64,000 bases of DNA, taken from NCBI GenBank assembly GCA_039707655.1, contig CM077673.1, positions 2,180,001 to 2,244,000 of the forward strand, given 5' to 3'. Below the pieces are notes generated by a model that had not been told where the DNA came from, did no database searches, and saw nothing but the letters and a program-made list of their open reading frames with translations. The position numbers and the translations under genes were made by a program. This stretch comes from Elymus sibiricus. Lineage: Eukaryota; Streptophyta; Magnoliopsida; Poales; Poaceae. Positions within the stretch are counted from its first letter, which is position 1. Every line of letters begins with the position of its first letter. Of the stretch, positions 48,120 through 60,057 are shown one piece after another.

Positions 48120-48828
48120 CCAAAACTCGCAGATTTGGTCCATTCTTACCTGTTTTCTCTTCTATTACTCAGTGATTTTGGTTCCCGAGGCGATCCAAAT
48201 GTTCGGGGAACCCCAGAGTCCGCTTACTGGGACCTCGCCAAAACTCGCAGATTTTGTCCATTCTGACCAGATTTCTATGCTATTATTCACTGTTTTTTTG
48301 TTGTCGCGGTCGTCCGAACATTCGGGGAAGCCCGTGGACCGGTTACGGGGACCTCGCCAAACTAGCAGATTTTGCCTGTTCCGGCCAGTTTTCTATGCTA
48401 CTTCTCACTAATTTAGGGTCTCGGGGCGATCCAAAAGTTCGGGAAACCCCGGGGTCTGCTTACGAGCACCTCGCCAAAACTCGCAGATTTAGTCCATTCT
48501 GACCAGTTTTCTATGCTATTACTCATTGATTTTGGGTCCCGGGGTGATCCAAACATTCGGGGAACCCCGGGGTCCGCTTACGGGGACTTCGACAAACCTC
48601 GTAGATTTGGTCCGTTCTTACCAGTTTTCTGTGCTATTATTCACTGTTTTTTGGTTGTCGTGGTCGTCCAAACGTTCGGGGAAGCCCGTGGACCGGTTAC
48701 GGGGACCTCGCCAAAACTCGCAGGTTTGGTCCATTCTTACCAGTTTTCTGTGCTATTATTCACTGTTTTTGGTTGTCGTGGTCGTCCGAACGTTCGGGGA
48801 AGCCCGTGGACCGGTTACGGGGACCTCA
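48120..48828 (+). repeat. 6-mer HOR (m1/m8, m9-m13)
   Basis: This unit is 709 bp. The first monomer (48120-48237) starts as m1 and becomes m8 at TTACCTGTTTTCTCTTC, which removes seven monomers. m9 (TCGCGG), m10 (TTTAGGG) and m12 (AAACCTCG) match the unit just upstream, so this is a duplicate of that unit's second half. Confidence 0.92.
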
Positions 48829-50365
48829 CCAAAACTCGCAGATTTGGTCCATTCTTACCAGTTTTCTAAGCTATTATTCACTTTTTTTGGTTGTCCTGGT
48901 CGTCCGAACGTTCGGGGAAGCCCGGGGTCCGGTTACGGGGACCTCGCAAAAACTCGAAGATTTGGTCCATTCTTACCAGTTTTCTATGCTATTACTCACT
49001 CATTTTGGGTCCCGGGGCGATCCAAATGTTCGGGGAACCCCGGGGTCCGCTTATGGGGAGCTCGCCAAAACTCGCAGATTTTGTCCATTCTGACCAGATT
49101 TCTATGCTATCATTCACTGTTTTTCGGTAGTCGTGGTCGTGCGAACATTCAGGGAAGCCCGGGGTGCGGTTACGGGGACCTCGCCAAAACTAGCAGATTT
49201 TGTGTGTCCCGGCTAGTTTCCTATGCTATTACTCACTAATTTTGGGTCCCGGGGCGATCCCAACGTTCGGGGAACCCCGGGGTCCGCATACGGGGACCTG
49301 GCCAAAACTCGCAGATTTGGTCCATTCTTACCAGTTTTCTATGCTATTATTCAATGGTTTTTGGTAGTTGTGGTCGTCCGAACGTTCGGGGAAGCTCGGG
49401 ATGCGGTTACGGGGACCTCGCCAAAACTAACAAATTTTGTCTGTTCCAGCCAGTTTTCTATGCTATTACTCACTGATTTTGGGTCCCGGGGTGATCCAAA
49501 CGTTCGGGGAACCCCGGGGTCCGCTTACGGGGACTTCGCCAAAACTCGCAGATTGTTCCATTCTTACCAGTTTTCTGTGCTATTATTCACTGTTTTTTGG
49601 TTGTCGTGGTCGTCCAAACGTTCGGGGAAGCCCGTGGACCGGTTACGGGGACCTCGCCAAAACTCATAGATTTGGTCCATTCTTACCTGTTTTCTATGCT
49701 ATTACTCAGTGATTTTGGTTCCCGAGGCGATCCAAATGTTCGGGGAACCCCAGAGTCCGCTTACTGGGACCTCGCCAAAACTCGCAGATTTTGTCCATTC
49801 TGACCAGATTTCTATGCTATTATTCACTGTTTTTTTGTTGTCGTGGTTGTCCGAACATTCGGGGAAGCCCGTGGACCGGTTACGGGGACCTCGCCAAACT
49901 AGCAGATTTTGCCTGTTCCGGCCAGTTTTCTATGCTACTACTCACTAATTTTGGGTCTCGGGGCGAACCAAAAGTTCGGGAAACCCTGGGGTCTGCTTAC
50001 GAGCACCTCGCCAAAACTCGCAGATTTAGTCCATTCTGACCAGTTTTCTATGCTATTACTCATTGATTTTGGGTCCCGGGGTGATCCAAACATTCGGGGA
50101 ACCCCGGGGTCCGCTTACGGGGACTTCGACAAAACTCGTAGATTTGGTCCGTTCTTACCAGTTTTCTGTGCTATTATTCACTGTTTTTTGGTTGTCGTGG
50201 TCGTCCAAACGTTCGGGGAAGCCCGTGGACCGGTTACGGGGACCTCGCCAAAACTCGCAGGTTTGGTCCATTCTGACCAGTTTTCTGTGCTATTATTCAC
50301 TGTTTTTGGTTGTCGTGGTCGTCCGAACGTTCGGGGAAGCCCGTGGACCGGTTACGGGGACCTCA
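48829..50365 (+). repeat. 13-mer HOR, mixed markers
   Basis: It returns to CTATGC in m8, GTGGTTGTCC in m9 and GGGCGAACC in m10. Private changes are GTCGTGCGAAC and TTCAGGG in m3, ATCCCAACG in m4 and CTCATAGATT in m8. Confidence 0.93.
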
Positions 50366-51902
50366 CCAAAACTCGCAGATTTGGTCCATTCTTACCAGTT
50401 TTCTAAGCTATTATTCACTTTTTTTGGTTGTCGTGGTCGTCCGAACGTTCGGGGAAGCCCGGGGTCCGGTTACGGGGACCTCGCAAAAACTCGAAGATTT
50501 GGTCCATTCTTACCAGTTTTCTATGCTATTACTCACTCATTTTGGGTCCCGGGGCATTCCAAATGTTCGGGGAACCCCGGGGTCCGCTTATGGGGAGCTC
50601 GCCAAAACTCGCAGATTTTGTCCATTCTGACCAGATTTCTATGCTATCATTCACTGTTTTTCGGTAGTCGTGGTCGTCCGAACATTCGGGGAAGCCCGGG
50701 GTGCGGTTACGGGGACCTCGCCAAAACTAGCAGATTTTGTGTGTCCCGGCTAGTTTCCTATGCTATTACTCACTAATTTTGGGTCCCGGGGCGATCCAAA
50801 TGTTCGGGGAACCCCGGGGTCCGCATACGGGGACCTGGCCAAAACTCGCAGATTTGGTCCATTCTTACCAGTTTTCTATGCTATTATTCAATGGTTTTTG
50901 GTAGTTGTGGTCGTCCGAACGTTTGGGGAAGCTCGGGATGCGGTTACGGGGACCTCGCCAAAACTAACAAATCTTGTCTGTTCCAGCCAGTTTTCTATGC
51001 TATTACTCACTGATTTTGGGTCCCGGGGTGATCCAAACGTTCGGGGAACCCCGGGGTCCGCTTACGGGGACTTCGCCAAAACTCGCAGATTGTTCCATTC
51101 TTACCAGTTTTCTGTGCTATTATTCACTGTTTTTTGGTTGTCGTGGTCGTCCAAACGTTCGGGGAAGCCCGTGGACCGGTTACGGGGACCTCGCCAAAAC
51201 TCACAGATTTGGTCCATTCTTACCTGTTTTCTATGCTATTACTCAGTGATTTCGGTTGCCGAGGCGATCCAAATGTTCGGGGAACCCCAGAGTCCGCTTA
51301 CTGGGACCTCGCCAAAACTCGCAGATTTTGTCCATTCTGACCAGATTTCTATGCTATTATTCACTGTTTTTTTGTTGTCGTGGTCGTCCGAACATTCGGG
51401 GAAGCCCGTGGACCGGTTACGGGGACCTCGCCAAACTAGCAGATTTTGCCTGTTCCGGCCAGTTTTCTATGCTACTACTCACTAATTTTGGGTCTCGGGG
51501 CGAACCAAAAGTTCGGGAAACCCCGGGGTCTGCTTACGAGCACCTCGCCAAAACTCGCAGATTTAGTCCATTCTGACCGGTTTTCTATGCTATTACTCAT
51601 TGATTTTGGGTCCCGGGGTGATCCAAACATTCGGGGAACCCCGGGGTCCGCTTATGGCGACTTCGACAAAACTCGTAGATTTGGTCCGTTCTTACCAGTT
51701 TTCTGTGCTATTATTCACTGTTTTTTGGTTGTCGTGGTCGTCCAAACGTTCGGGGAAGCCCGTGGACCGGTTACGGGGACCTCGCCAAAACTCGCAGGTT
51801 TGGTCCATTCTTACCAGTTTTCTGTGCTATTATTCACTGTTTTTGGTTGTCGTGGTCGTCCGAACGTTCGGGGAAGCCCGTGGACCGGTTACGGGGACCT
51901 CA
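50366..51902 (+). repeat. 13-mer HOR at the start of the rearranged zone
   Basis: It has GGGGCATTCC in m2, GTTTGGGG in m5, AAATCTTG in m6, TTTCGGTTGCCG in m8 and CTTATGGCGAC in m11. The last two recur 1773 bp downstream. Confidence 0.93.
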
Positions 51903-52138
51903 CCAAAACTCGCAGATTTGGTCCATTCTTACCAGTTTTCTAAGCTATTATTCACTTTTTTTGGTTGTCGTGGTCGTCCGAACGTTCGGGGAAGCCCAGG
52001 GTCCGGTTACGGGGACCTCGCCAAAACTCGCAGGTTTGGTCCATTCTTACCAGTTTTCTGTGCTATTATTCACTGTTTTTGGTTGTCGTGGTCGTCCGAA
52101 CGTTCGGGGAAGCCCGTGGACCGGTTACGGGGACCTCA
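51903..52138 (+). repeat. Extra A-A dimer (m1, m13)
   Basis: This is 236 bp: m1 (51903-52020, with GCCCAGGGTCC) followed directly by m13 (52021-52138). Together with the preceding m13 and the following m1 it is a tandem duplication of the m13-m1 pair, giving a run of at least five class A monomers. Confidence 0.92.
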
Positions 52139-53675
52139 CCAAAACTCGCAGATTTGGTCCATTCTTACCAGTTTTCTAAGCTATTATTCACTTTTTTTGG
52201 TTGTCGTGGTCGTCCGAACGTTCGGGGAAGCCCGGGGTCCGGTTACGGGGACCTCGCAAAAACTCGAAGATTTGGTCCATTCTTACCAGTTTTCTATGCT
52301 ATTACTCACTCATTTTGGGTCCCGGGGCGATCCAAATGTTCGGGGAACCCCGGGGTCCGCTTGTGGGGAGCTCGCCAAAACTCGCAGATTTTGTCCATTC
52401 TGACCAGATTTCTATGCTATCATTCACTGTTTTTCGGTAGTCGTGGTCGTCCGAACATTCGGGGAAGCCCGGGGTGCGGTTACGGGGACCTCGCCAAAAC
52501 TAGCAGATTTTGTGTGTCCCGGCTAGTTTCCTATGCTATTACTCACTAATTTTGGGTCCCGGGGCGATCCAAACGTTCGGGGAACCCCGGGGTCCGCATA
52601 CGGGGACCGGGCCAAAACTCGCAGATTTGGTCCATTCTTACCAGTTTTCTATGCTATTATTCAATGGTTTTTGGTAGTTGTGGTCGTCCGAACGTTCGGG
52701 GAAGCTCGGGATGCGGTTACGGGGACCTCGCCAAAACTAACAAATTTTGTCTGTTCCAGCCAGTTTGCTATGCTATTACTCACTGATTTTGGGTCCCGGG
52801 GTGATCCAAACGTTCGGGGAACCCCGGGGTCCGCTTACGGGGACTTCGCCAAAACTCGCAGATTGTTCCATTCTTACCAGTTTTCTGTGCTATTATTCAC
52901 TGTTTTTTGGTTGTCGTGGTCGTCCAAACGTTCGGGGAAGCCCGTGGACCGGTTACGGGGACCTCGCCAAAACTCACAGATTTGGTCCATTCTTACCTGT
53001 TTCCTATGCTATTACTCAGTGATTCCGGTTGCCGAGGCGATCCAAATGTTCGGGGAACCCCAGAGTCCGCTTACTGGGACCTCGCCAAAACTCGCAGATT
53101 TTGTCCATTCTGACCAGATTTCTATGCTATTATTCACTGTTTTTTTGTTGTCGTGGTCGTCCGAACATTCGGGGAAGCCCGTGGACCGGTTACGGGGACC
53201 TCGCCAAACTAGCTGATTTTGCCTGTTCCGGCCAGTTTTCTATGCTACTACTCACTAATTTTGGGTCTCGGGGCGAACCAAAAGTTCGGGAAACCCCGGG
53301 GTCTGCTTACGAGCACCTCGCCAAAACTCGCAGATTTAGTCCATTCTGACCGGTTTTCTATGCTATTACTCATTGATTTTGGGTCCCGGGGTGATCCAAA
53401 CATTCGGGGAACCCCGGGGTCCGCTTATGGCGACTTCGACAAAACTCGTAGATTTGGTCCGTTCTTACCAGTTTTCTGTGCTATTATTCACTGTTTTTTG
53501 GTTGTCGTGGTCGTCCAAACGTTCGGGGAAGCCCGTGGACCGGTTACGGGGACCTCGCCAAAACTCGCAGGTTTGGTCCATTCTTACCAGTTTTCTGTGC
53601 TATTATTCACTGTTTTTGGTTGTCGTGGTCGTCCGAACGTTCGTGGAAGCCCGTGGACCGGTTACGGGGACCTCA
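52139..53675 (+). repeat. 13-mer HOR in the rearranged zone
   Basis: It has CGCTTGTGGGG in m2, GGGGACCGGGCC at the m4/m5 junction, CCAGTTTGCTATG in m6, ATTCCGGTTGCCG in m8 and AGCTGATTTT in m10. m13 has GTTCGTGGAAG. Confidence 0.93.
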
Positions 53676-53911
53676 CCAAAACTCGCAGATTTGGTCCATT
53701 CTTACCAGTTTTCTAAGCTATTATTCACTTTTTTTGGTTGTCGTGGTCGTCCGAACGTTCGGGGAAGCCCAGGGTCCGGTTACGGGGACCTCGCCAAAAC
53801 TCGCAGGTTTGGTCCATTCTTACCAGTTTTCTGTGCTATTATTCACTGTTTTTGGTTGTCGTGGTCGTCCGAACGTTCGGGGAAGCCCGTGGACCGGTTA
53901 CGGGGACCTCA
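53676..53911 (+). repeat. Extra A-A dimer (m1, m13), second copy
   Basis: This is 236 bp, the same structure as 51903-52138 and exactly 1773 bp downstream, including GCCCAGGGTCC in m1. Confidence 0.92.
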
Positions 53912-54265
53912 CCAAAACTCGCAGATTTGGTCCATTCTTACCAGTTTTCTAAGCTATTATTCACTTTTTTTGGTTGTCGTGGTCGTCCGAACGTTCGGGG
54001 AAGCCCGGGGTCCGGTTACGGGGACCTCGCAAAAACTCGAAGATTTGGTCCATTCTTACCAGTTTTCTATGCTATTACTCACTCATTTTGGGTCCCGGGG
54101 CGATCCAAATGTTCGGGGAACCCCGGGGTCCGCTTGTGGGGAGCTCGCCAAAACTCGCAGGTTTGGTCCATTCTTACCAGTTTTCTGTGCTATTATTCAC
54201 TGTTTTTGGTTGTCGTGGTCGTCCGAACGTTCGGGGAAGCCCGTGGACCGGTTACGGGGACCTCA
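53912..54265 (+). repeat. Trimer (m1, m2, m13)
   Basis: This is 354 bp. m1 and m2 (with CGCTTGTGGGG, as at 52362) are followed at 54148 by m13 (GCAGGTTTGG), so m3-m12 are absent. It is a truncated HOR. Confidence 0.9.
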
Positions 54266-54382
54266 CCAAAACTCGCAGATTTGGTCCATTCTTACCAGTT
54301 TTCTAAGCTATTATTCACTTTTTTTGGTCCCGGGGCGATCCAAACGTTCGGGGAACCCCGGGGTCCGCATACGGGGACCGGG
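54266..54382 (+). repeat. Chimeric A/B monomer (m1 to m4)
   Basis: The first half is m1 (CTAAGCTATTATTCAC), and the T-run then passes straight into GGTCCCGGGGCGATCC of m4. The joint lies in the T-rich tract that precedes the class-specific box, where both classes share T's and GG. It is 117 bp. This is one of the rare monomers with a class A front and a class B back. Confidence 0.88.
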
Positions 54383-55446
54383 CCAAAACTCGCAGATTTG
54401 GTCCATTCTTACCAGTTTTCTATGCTATTATTCAATGGTTTTTGGTAGTTGTGGTCGTCCGAACGTTCGGGGAAGCTCGGGATGCGGTTACGGGGACCTC
54501 GCCAAAACTAACAAATTTTGTCTGTTCCAGCCAGTTTGCTATGCTATTACTCACTGATTTTGGGTCCCGGGGTGATCCAAACGTTCGGGGAACCCCGGGG
54601 TCCGCTTACGGGGACTTCGCCAAAACTCGCAGATTGTTCCATTCTTACCAGTTTTCTGTGCTATTATTCACTGTTTTTTGGTTGTCGTGGTCGTCCATAC
54701 GTCCGGGGAAGCCCGTGGACCGGTTACGGGGACCTCGCCAAAACTCACAGATTTGGTCCATTCTTACCTGTTTTCTATGCTATTACTCAGTGATTTTGGT
54801 TCCCGAGGCGATCCAAATGTTCGGGGAACCCCAGAGTCCGCTTACTGGGACCTCGCCAAAACTCGCAGATTTTGTCCATTCTGACCAGATTTCTATGCTA
54901 TTATTCACTGTTTTTTTGTTGTCGTGGTCGTCCGAACATTCGGGGAAGCCCGTGGACCGGTTACGGGGACCTCGCCAAACTAGCAGATTTTGCCTGTTCC
55001 AGCCAGTTTTCTATGCTACTACTCACTAATTTTGGGTCTCGGGGCGAACCAAAAGTTCGGGAAACCCCGGGGTCTGCTTACGAGCACCTCGCCAAAACTC
55101 ACAGATTTAGTCCATTCTGACCGGTTTTCTATGCTATTACTCATTGATTTTGGGTCCCGGGGTGATCCAAACATTCGGGGAACCCCGGGGTCCGCTTATG
55201 GCGACTTCGACAAAACTCGTAGATTTGGTCTGTTCTTACCAGTTTTCTGTGCTATTATTCACTGTTTTTTGGTTGTCGTGGTCGTCCAAACGTTCGGGGA
55301 AGCCCGTGGACCGGTTACGGGGACCTCGCCAAAACTCGCAGGTTTGGTCCATTCTTACCAGTTTTCTGTGCTATTATTCACTGTTTTTGGTTGTCGTGGT
55401 CGTCCGAACGTTCGGGGAAGCCCGTGGACCGGTTACGGGGACCTCA
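54266..55446 (+). repeat. 10-mer HOR (m1/m4, m5-m13)
   Basis: This unit is 1181 bp. It opens with a chimeric A/B monomer and then runs m5-m13 normally. GGGGACCGGGCC and CAGTTTGCT match the unit at 52139 at an offset of 1773 bp. m7 has CCATACGTCCGG near 54700. Confidence 0.9.
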
Positions 55447-56983
55447 CCAAAACTCGCAGATTTGGTCCATTCTTACCAGTTTTCTAAGCTATTATTCACT
55501 TTTTTTGGTTGTCGTGGTCGTCCGAACGTTCGGGGAAGCCCGGGGTCCGGTTACGGGGACCTCGCAAAAACTCGAAGATTTGGTCCATTCTTACCAGTTT
55601 TCTATGCTATTACTCACTCATTTTGGGTCCCGGGGCGATCCAAATGTTCGGGGAACCCCGGGGTCCGCTTATGGGGAGCTCGCCAAAACTCGCAGATTTT
55701 GTCCATTCTGACCAGATTTCTATGCTATCATTCACTGTTTTTCGGTAGTCGTGGTCGTCCGAACATTCGGGGAAGCCCGGGGTGCGGTTACGGGGACCTC
55801 GCCAAAACTAGCAGATTTTGTGTGTCCCGGCTAGTTTCCTATGCTATTACTCACTAATTTTGGGTCCCGGGGCGATCCAAACGTTCGGGGAACCCCGGGG
55901 TCCGCATACGGGGACCGGGCCAAAACTCGCAGATTTGGTCCATTCTTACCAGTTTTCTATGCTATTATTCAATGGTTTTTGGTAGTTGTGGTCGTCCGAA
56001 CGTTCGGGGAAGCTCGGGATGCGGTTACGGGGACCTCGCCAAAACTAACAAATTTTGTCTGTTCCAGCCAGTTGGCTATGCTATTACTCACTGATTTTGG
56101 GTCCCAGGGTGATCCAAACGTTCGGGGAACCCCGGGGTCCGCTTACGGGGACTTCGCCAAAACTCGCAGATTGTTCCATTCTTACCAGTTTTCTGTGCTA
56201 TTATTCACTGTTTTTTGGTTGTCGTGGTCGTCCAAACGTTCGGGGAAGCCCGTGGACCGGTTACGGGGACCTCGCCAAAACTCACAGATTTGGTCCATTC
56301 TTACCTGTTTTCTATGCTATTACTCAGTGATTTTGGTTCCCGAGGCGATCCAAATGTTCGGGGAACCCCAGAGTCCGCTTACTGGGACCTCGCCAAAACT
56401 CGCAGATTTTGTCCATTCTGACCAGATTTCTATGCTATTATTCACTATTTTTTTGTTGTCGTGGTCGTCCGAACATTCGGGGAAGCCCGTGGACCGGTTA
56501 CGGGGACCTCGCCAAACTAGCAGATTTTGCCTGTTCCAGCCAGTTTTCTATGCTACTACTCACTAATTTTGGGTCTCGGGGCGAACCAAAAGTTCGGGAA
56601 ACCCCGGGGTCTGCTTACGAGCACCTCGCCAAAACTCACAGATTTAGTCCATTCTGACCGGTTTTCTATGCTATTACTCATTGATTTTGGGTCCCGGGGT
56701 GATCCAAACATTCGGGGAACCCCGGGGTCCGCTTATGGCGACTTCGACAAAACTCGTAGATTTGGTCTGTTCTTACCAGTTTTCTGTGCTATTATTCACT
56801 GTTTTTTGGTTGTCGTGGTCGTCCAAACGTTCGGGGAAGCCCGTGGACCGGTTACGGGGACCTCGCCAAAACTCGCAGGTTTGGTCCATTCTTACCAGTT
56901 TTCTGTGCTATTATTCACTGTTTTTGGTTGTCGTGGTCGTCCAAACGTTCGGGGAAGCCCGTGGACCGGTTACGGGGACCTCA
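55447..56983 (+). repeat. 13-mer HOR, GTTGGCT variant
   Basis: m6 has CCAGTTGGCTATG and GTCCCAGGGTG, m9 has CACTATTTTTTTG, m10 has TTCCAGCC and m11 begins ACTCACAG. The first and third of these recur at 58521. Confidence 0.93.
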
Positions 56984-58520
56984 CCAAAACTCGCAGATTT
57001 GGTCCATTCTTACCAGTTTTCTAAGCTATTATTCACTTTTTTTGGTTGTCGTGGTCGTCCGAACGTTCGGGGAAGCCCGGGGTCCGGTTACGGGGACCTC
57101 GCAAAAACTCGAAGATTTGGTCCATTCTTACCAGTTTTCTATGCTATTACTCACTCATTTTGGGTCCCGGGGCGATCCAAATGTTCGGGGAACCCCGGGG
57201 TCCGCTTATGGGGAGCTCGCCAAAACTCGCAGATTTTGTCCATTCTGACCAGATTTCTATGCTATCATTCACTGTTTTTCGGTAGTCGTGGTCGTCCGAA
57301 CATTCGGGGAAGCCCGGGGTGCGGTTACGGGGACCTCGCCAAAACTAGCAGATTTTGTGTGTCCCGGCTAGTTTCCTATGCTATTACTCACTAATTTTGG
57401 GTCCCGGGGCGATCCAAACGTTCGGGGAACCCCGGGGTCCGCATACGGGGACCGGGCCAAAACTCGCAGATTTGGTCCATTCTTACCAGTTTTCTATGCT
57501 ATTATTCAATGGTTTTTGGTAGTTGTGGTCGTCCGAACGTTCGGGGAAGCTCGGGATGCGGTTACGGGGACCTCGCCAAAACTAACAAATTTTGTTTGTT
57601 CCAGCCAGTTTGCTATGCTATTACTCACTGATTTTGGGTCCCGGGGTGATCCAAACGTTCGGGGAACCCCGGGGTCCGCTTACGGGGACTTCGCCAAAAC
57701 TCGCAGATTGTTCCATTCTTACCAGTTTTCTGTGCTATTATTCACTGTTTTTTGGTTGTCGTGGTCGTCCATACGTTCGGGGAAGCCCGTGGACCGGTTA
57801 CGGGGACCTCGCCAAAACTCACAGATTTGGTCCATTCTTACCTGTTTTCTATGCTATTACTCAGTGATTTTGGTTCCCGAGGCGATCCAAATGTTCGGGG
57901 AACCCCAGAATCCGCTTACTGGGACCTCGCCAAAACTCGCAGATTTTGTCCATTCTGACCAGATTTCTATGCTATTATTCACTGTTTTTTTGTTGTCGTG
58001 GTCGTCCGAACATTCGGGGAAGCCCGTGGACCGGTTACGGGGACCTCGCCAAACTAGCAGATTTTGCCTGTTCCAGCCAGTTTTCTATGCTACTACTCAC
58101 TAATTTTGGGTCTCGGGGCGAACCAAAAGTTCGGGAAACCCCGGGGTCTGCTTACGAGCACCTCGCCAAAACTCACAGATTTAGTCCATTCTGACCGGTT
58201 TTCTATGCTATTACTCATTGATTTTGGGTCCCGGGGTGATCCAAACATTCGGGGAACCCCGGGGTCCGCTTATGGCGACTTCGACAAAACTCGTAGATTT
58301 GGTCTGTTCTTACCAGTTTTCTGTGCTATTATTCACTGTTTTTTGGTTGTCGTGGTCGTCCAAACGTTCGGGGAAGCCCGTGGACCGGTTACGGGGACCT
58401 CGCCAAAACTCGCAGGTTTGGTCCTTTCTTACCAGTTTTCTGTGCTATTATTCACTGTTTTTGGTTGTCGTGGTCGTCCGAACGTTCGGGGAAGCCCGTG
58501 GACCGGTTACGGGGACCTCA
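56984..58520 (+). repeat. 13-mer HOR, CCATACG variant
   Basis: m6 has GTTTGTTCC and GTTTGCT, m7 has GTCCATACGTTCGG (like 54700), m8 has CCAGAATCC, and m13 has GGTCCTTTC. Confidence 0.93.
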
Positions 58521-60057
58521 CCAAAACTCGCAGATTTGGTCCATTCTTACCAGTTTTCTAAGCTATTATTCACTTTTTTTGGTTGTCGTGGTCGTCCGAA
58601 CGTTCGGGGAAGCCCGGGGTCCGGTTACGGGGACCTCGCAAAAACTCGAAGATTTGGTCCATTCTTACCAGTTTTCTATGCTATTACTCACTCATTTTGG
58701 GTCCCGGGGCGATCCAAATGTTCGGGGAACCCCGGGGTCCGCTTATGGGGAGCTCGCCAAAACTCGCAGATTTTGTCCATTCTGACCAGATTTCTATGCT
58801 ATCATTCACTGTTTTTCGGTAGTCGTGGTCGTCCGAACATTCGGGGAAGCCCGGGGTGCGGTTACGGGGACCTCGCCAAAACTAGCAGATTTTGTGTGTC
58901 CCGGCTAGTTTCCTATGCTATTACTCACTAATTTTGGGTCCCGGGGCGATCCAAACGTTCGGGGAACCCCGGGGTCCGCATACGGGGACCGGGCCAAAAC
59001 TCGCAGATTTGGTCCATTCTTACCAGTTTTCTATGCTATTATTCAATGGTTTTTGGTAGTTGTGGTCGTCCGAACGTTCGGGGAAGCTCGGGATGCGGTT
59101 ACGGGGACCTCGCCAAAACTAACAAATTTTGTCTGTTCCAGCCAGTTGGCTATGCTATTACTCACTGATTTTGGGTCCCGGGGTGATCCAAACGTTCGGG
59201 GAACCCCGGGGTCCGCTTACGGGGACTTCGCCAAAACTCGCAGATTGTTCCATTCTTACCAGTTTTCTGTGCTATTATTCACTGTTTTTTGGTTGTCGTG
59301 GTCGTCCAAACGTTCGGGGAAGCCCGTGGACCGGTTACGGGGACCTCGCCAAAACTCACAGATTTGGTCCATTCTTACCTGTTTTCTATGCTATTACTCA
59401 GTGATTTTGGTTCCCGAGGCGATCCAAATGTTCGGGGAACCCCAGAGTCCGCTTACTGGGACCTCGCCAAAACTCGCAGATTTTGTCCATTCTGACCAGA
59501 TTTCTATGCTATTATTCACTATTTTTTTGTTGTCGTGGTCGTCCGAACATTCGGGGAAGCCCGTGGACCGGTTACGGGGACCTCGCCAAACTAGCAGATT
59601 TTGCCTGTTCCAGCCAGTTTTCTATGCTACTACTCACTAATTTTGGGTCTCGGGGCGAACCAAAAGTTCGGGAAACCCCGGGGTCTGCTTACGAGCACCT
59701 CGCCAAAACTCACAGATTTAGTCCATTCTGACCGGTTTTCTATGCTATTACTCATTGATTTTGGGTCCCGGGGTGATCCAAACATTCGGGGAACCCCGGG
59801 GTCCGCTTATGGCGACTTCGACAAAACTCGTAGATTTGGTCTGTTCTTACCAGTTTTCTGTGCTATTATTCACTGTTTTTTGGTTGTCGTGGTCGTCCAA
59901 ACGTTCGGGGAAGCCCGTGGACCGGTTACGGGGACCTCGCCAAAACTCGAAGGTTTGGTCCATTCTTACCAGTTTTCTGTGCTATTATTCACTGTTTTTG
60001 GTTGTCGTGGTCGTCCGAACGTTCGGGGAGGCCCGTGGACCGGTTACGGGGACCTCA
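58521..60057 (+). repeat. 13-mer HOR, GTTGGCT variant
   Basis: It repeats GTTGGCT in m6 and CACTATTTTTTTG in m9 from the unit at 55447. m13 has CTCGAAGG and GGGGAGGCC. Confidence 0.93.

Larger units (their letters stand above)
50500..54600. repeat. 1773-bp (15-monomer) tandem duplication
   Basis: Markers at 51256 (GTTGCCGAGG), 51656 (ATGGCGAC), 51903 (extra dimer), 52362 (TTGTGGGG), 52607 (GACCGGGCC) and 52764 (GTTTGCT) recur 1773 bp downstream. The unit is one 13-mer plus one dimer. The outer ends are approximate. Confidence 0.85.
54440..60057. repeat. Second 3074-bp (two-HOR) duplication
   Basis: Variants alternate between neighbouring HORs: GTTTGCT with CCATACG at about 54.5-54.7 and 57.6-57.8 kb, GTTGGCT with CACTATTTT at about 56.1-56.5 and 59.1-59.5 kb. 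Each pair is 3074 bp apart, so two-HOR blocks were copied together. The ends are approximate. Confidence 0.8.

Noticed and set aside
53373..54557. Long open frame of 394 codons, the longest in the window, plus hundreds of frames of 65-270 codons on the + strand.
   Set aside because: The frames repeat with the HOR, overlap each other in all three frames, and translate the same monomer differently as 118/119-bp lengths shift the phase. The longest one arises from rearranged A-monomer runs. No protein family, start context or conserved frame is apparent.
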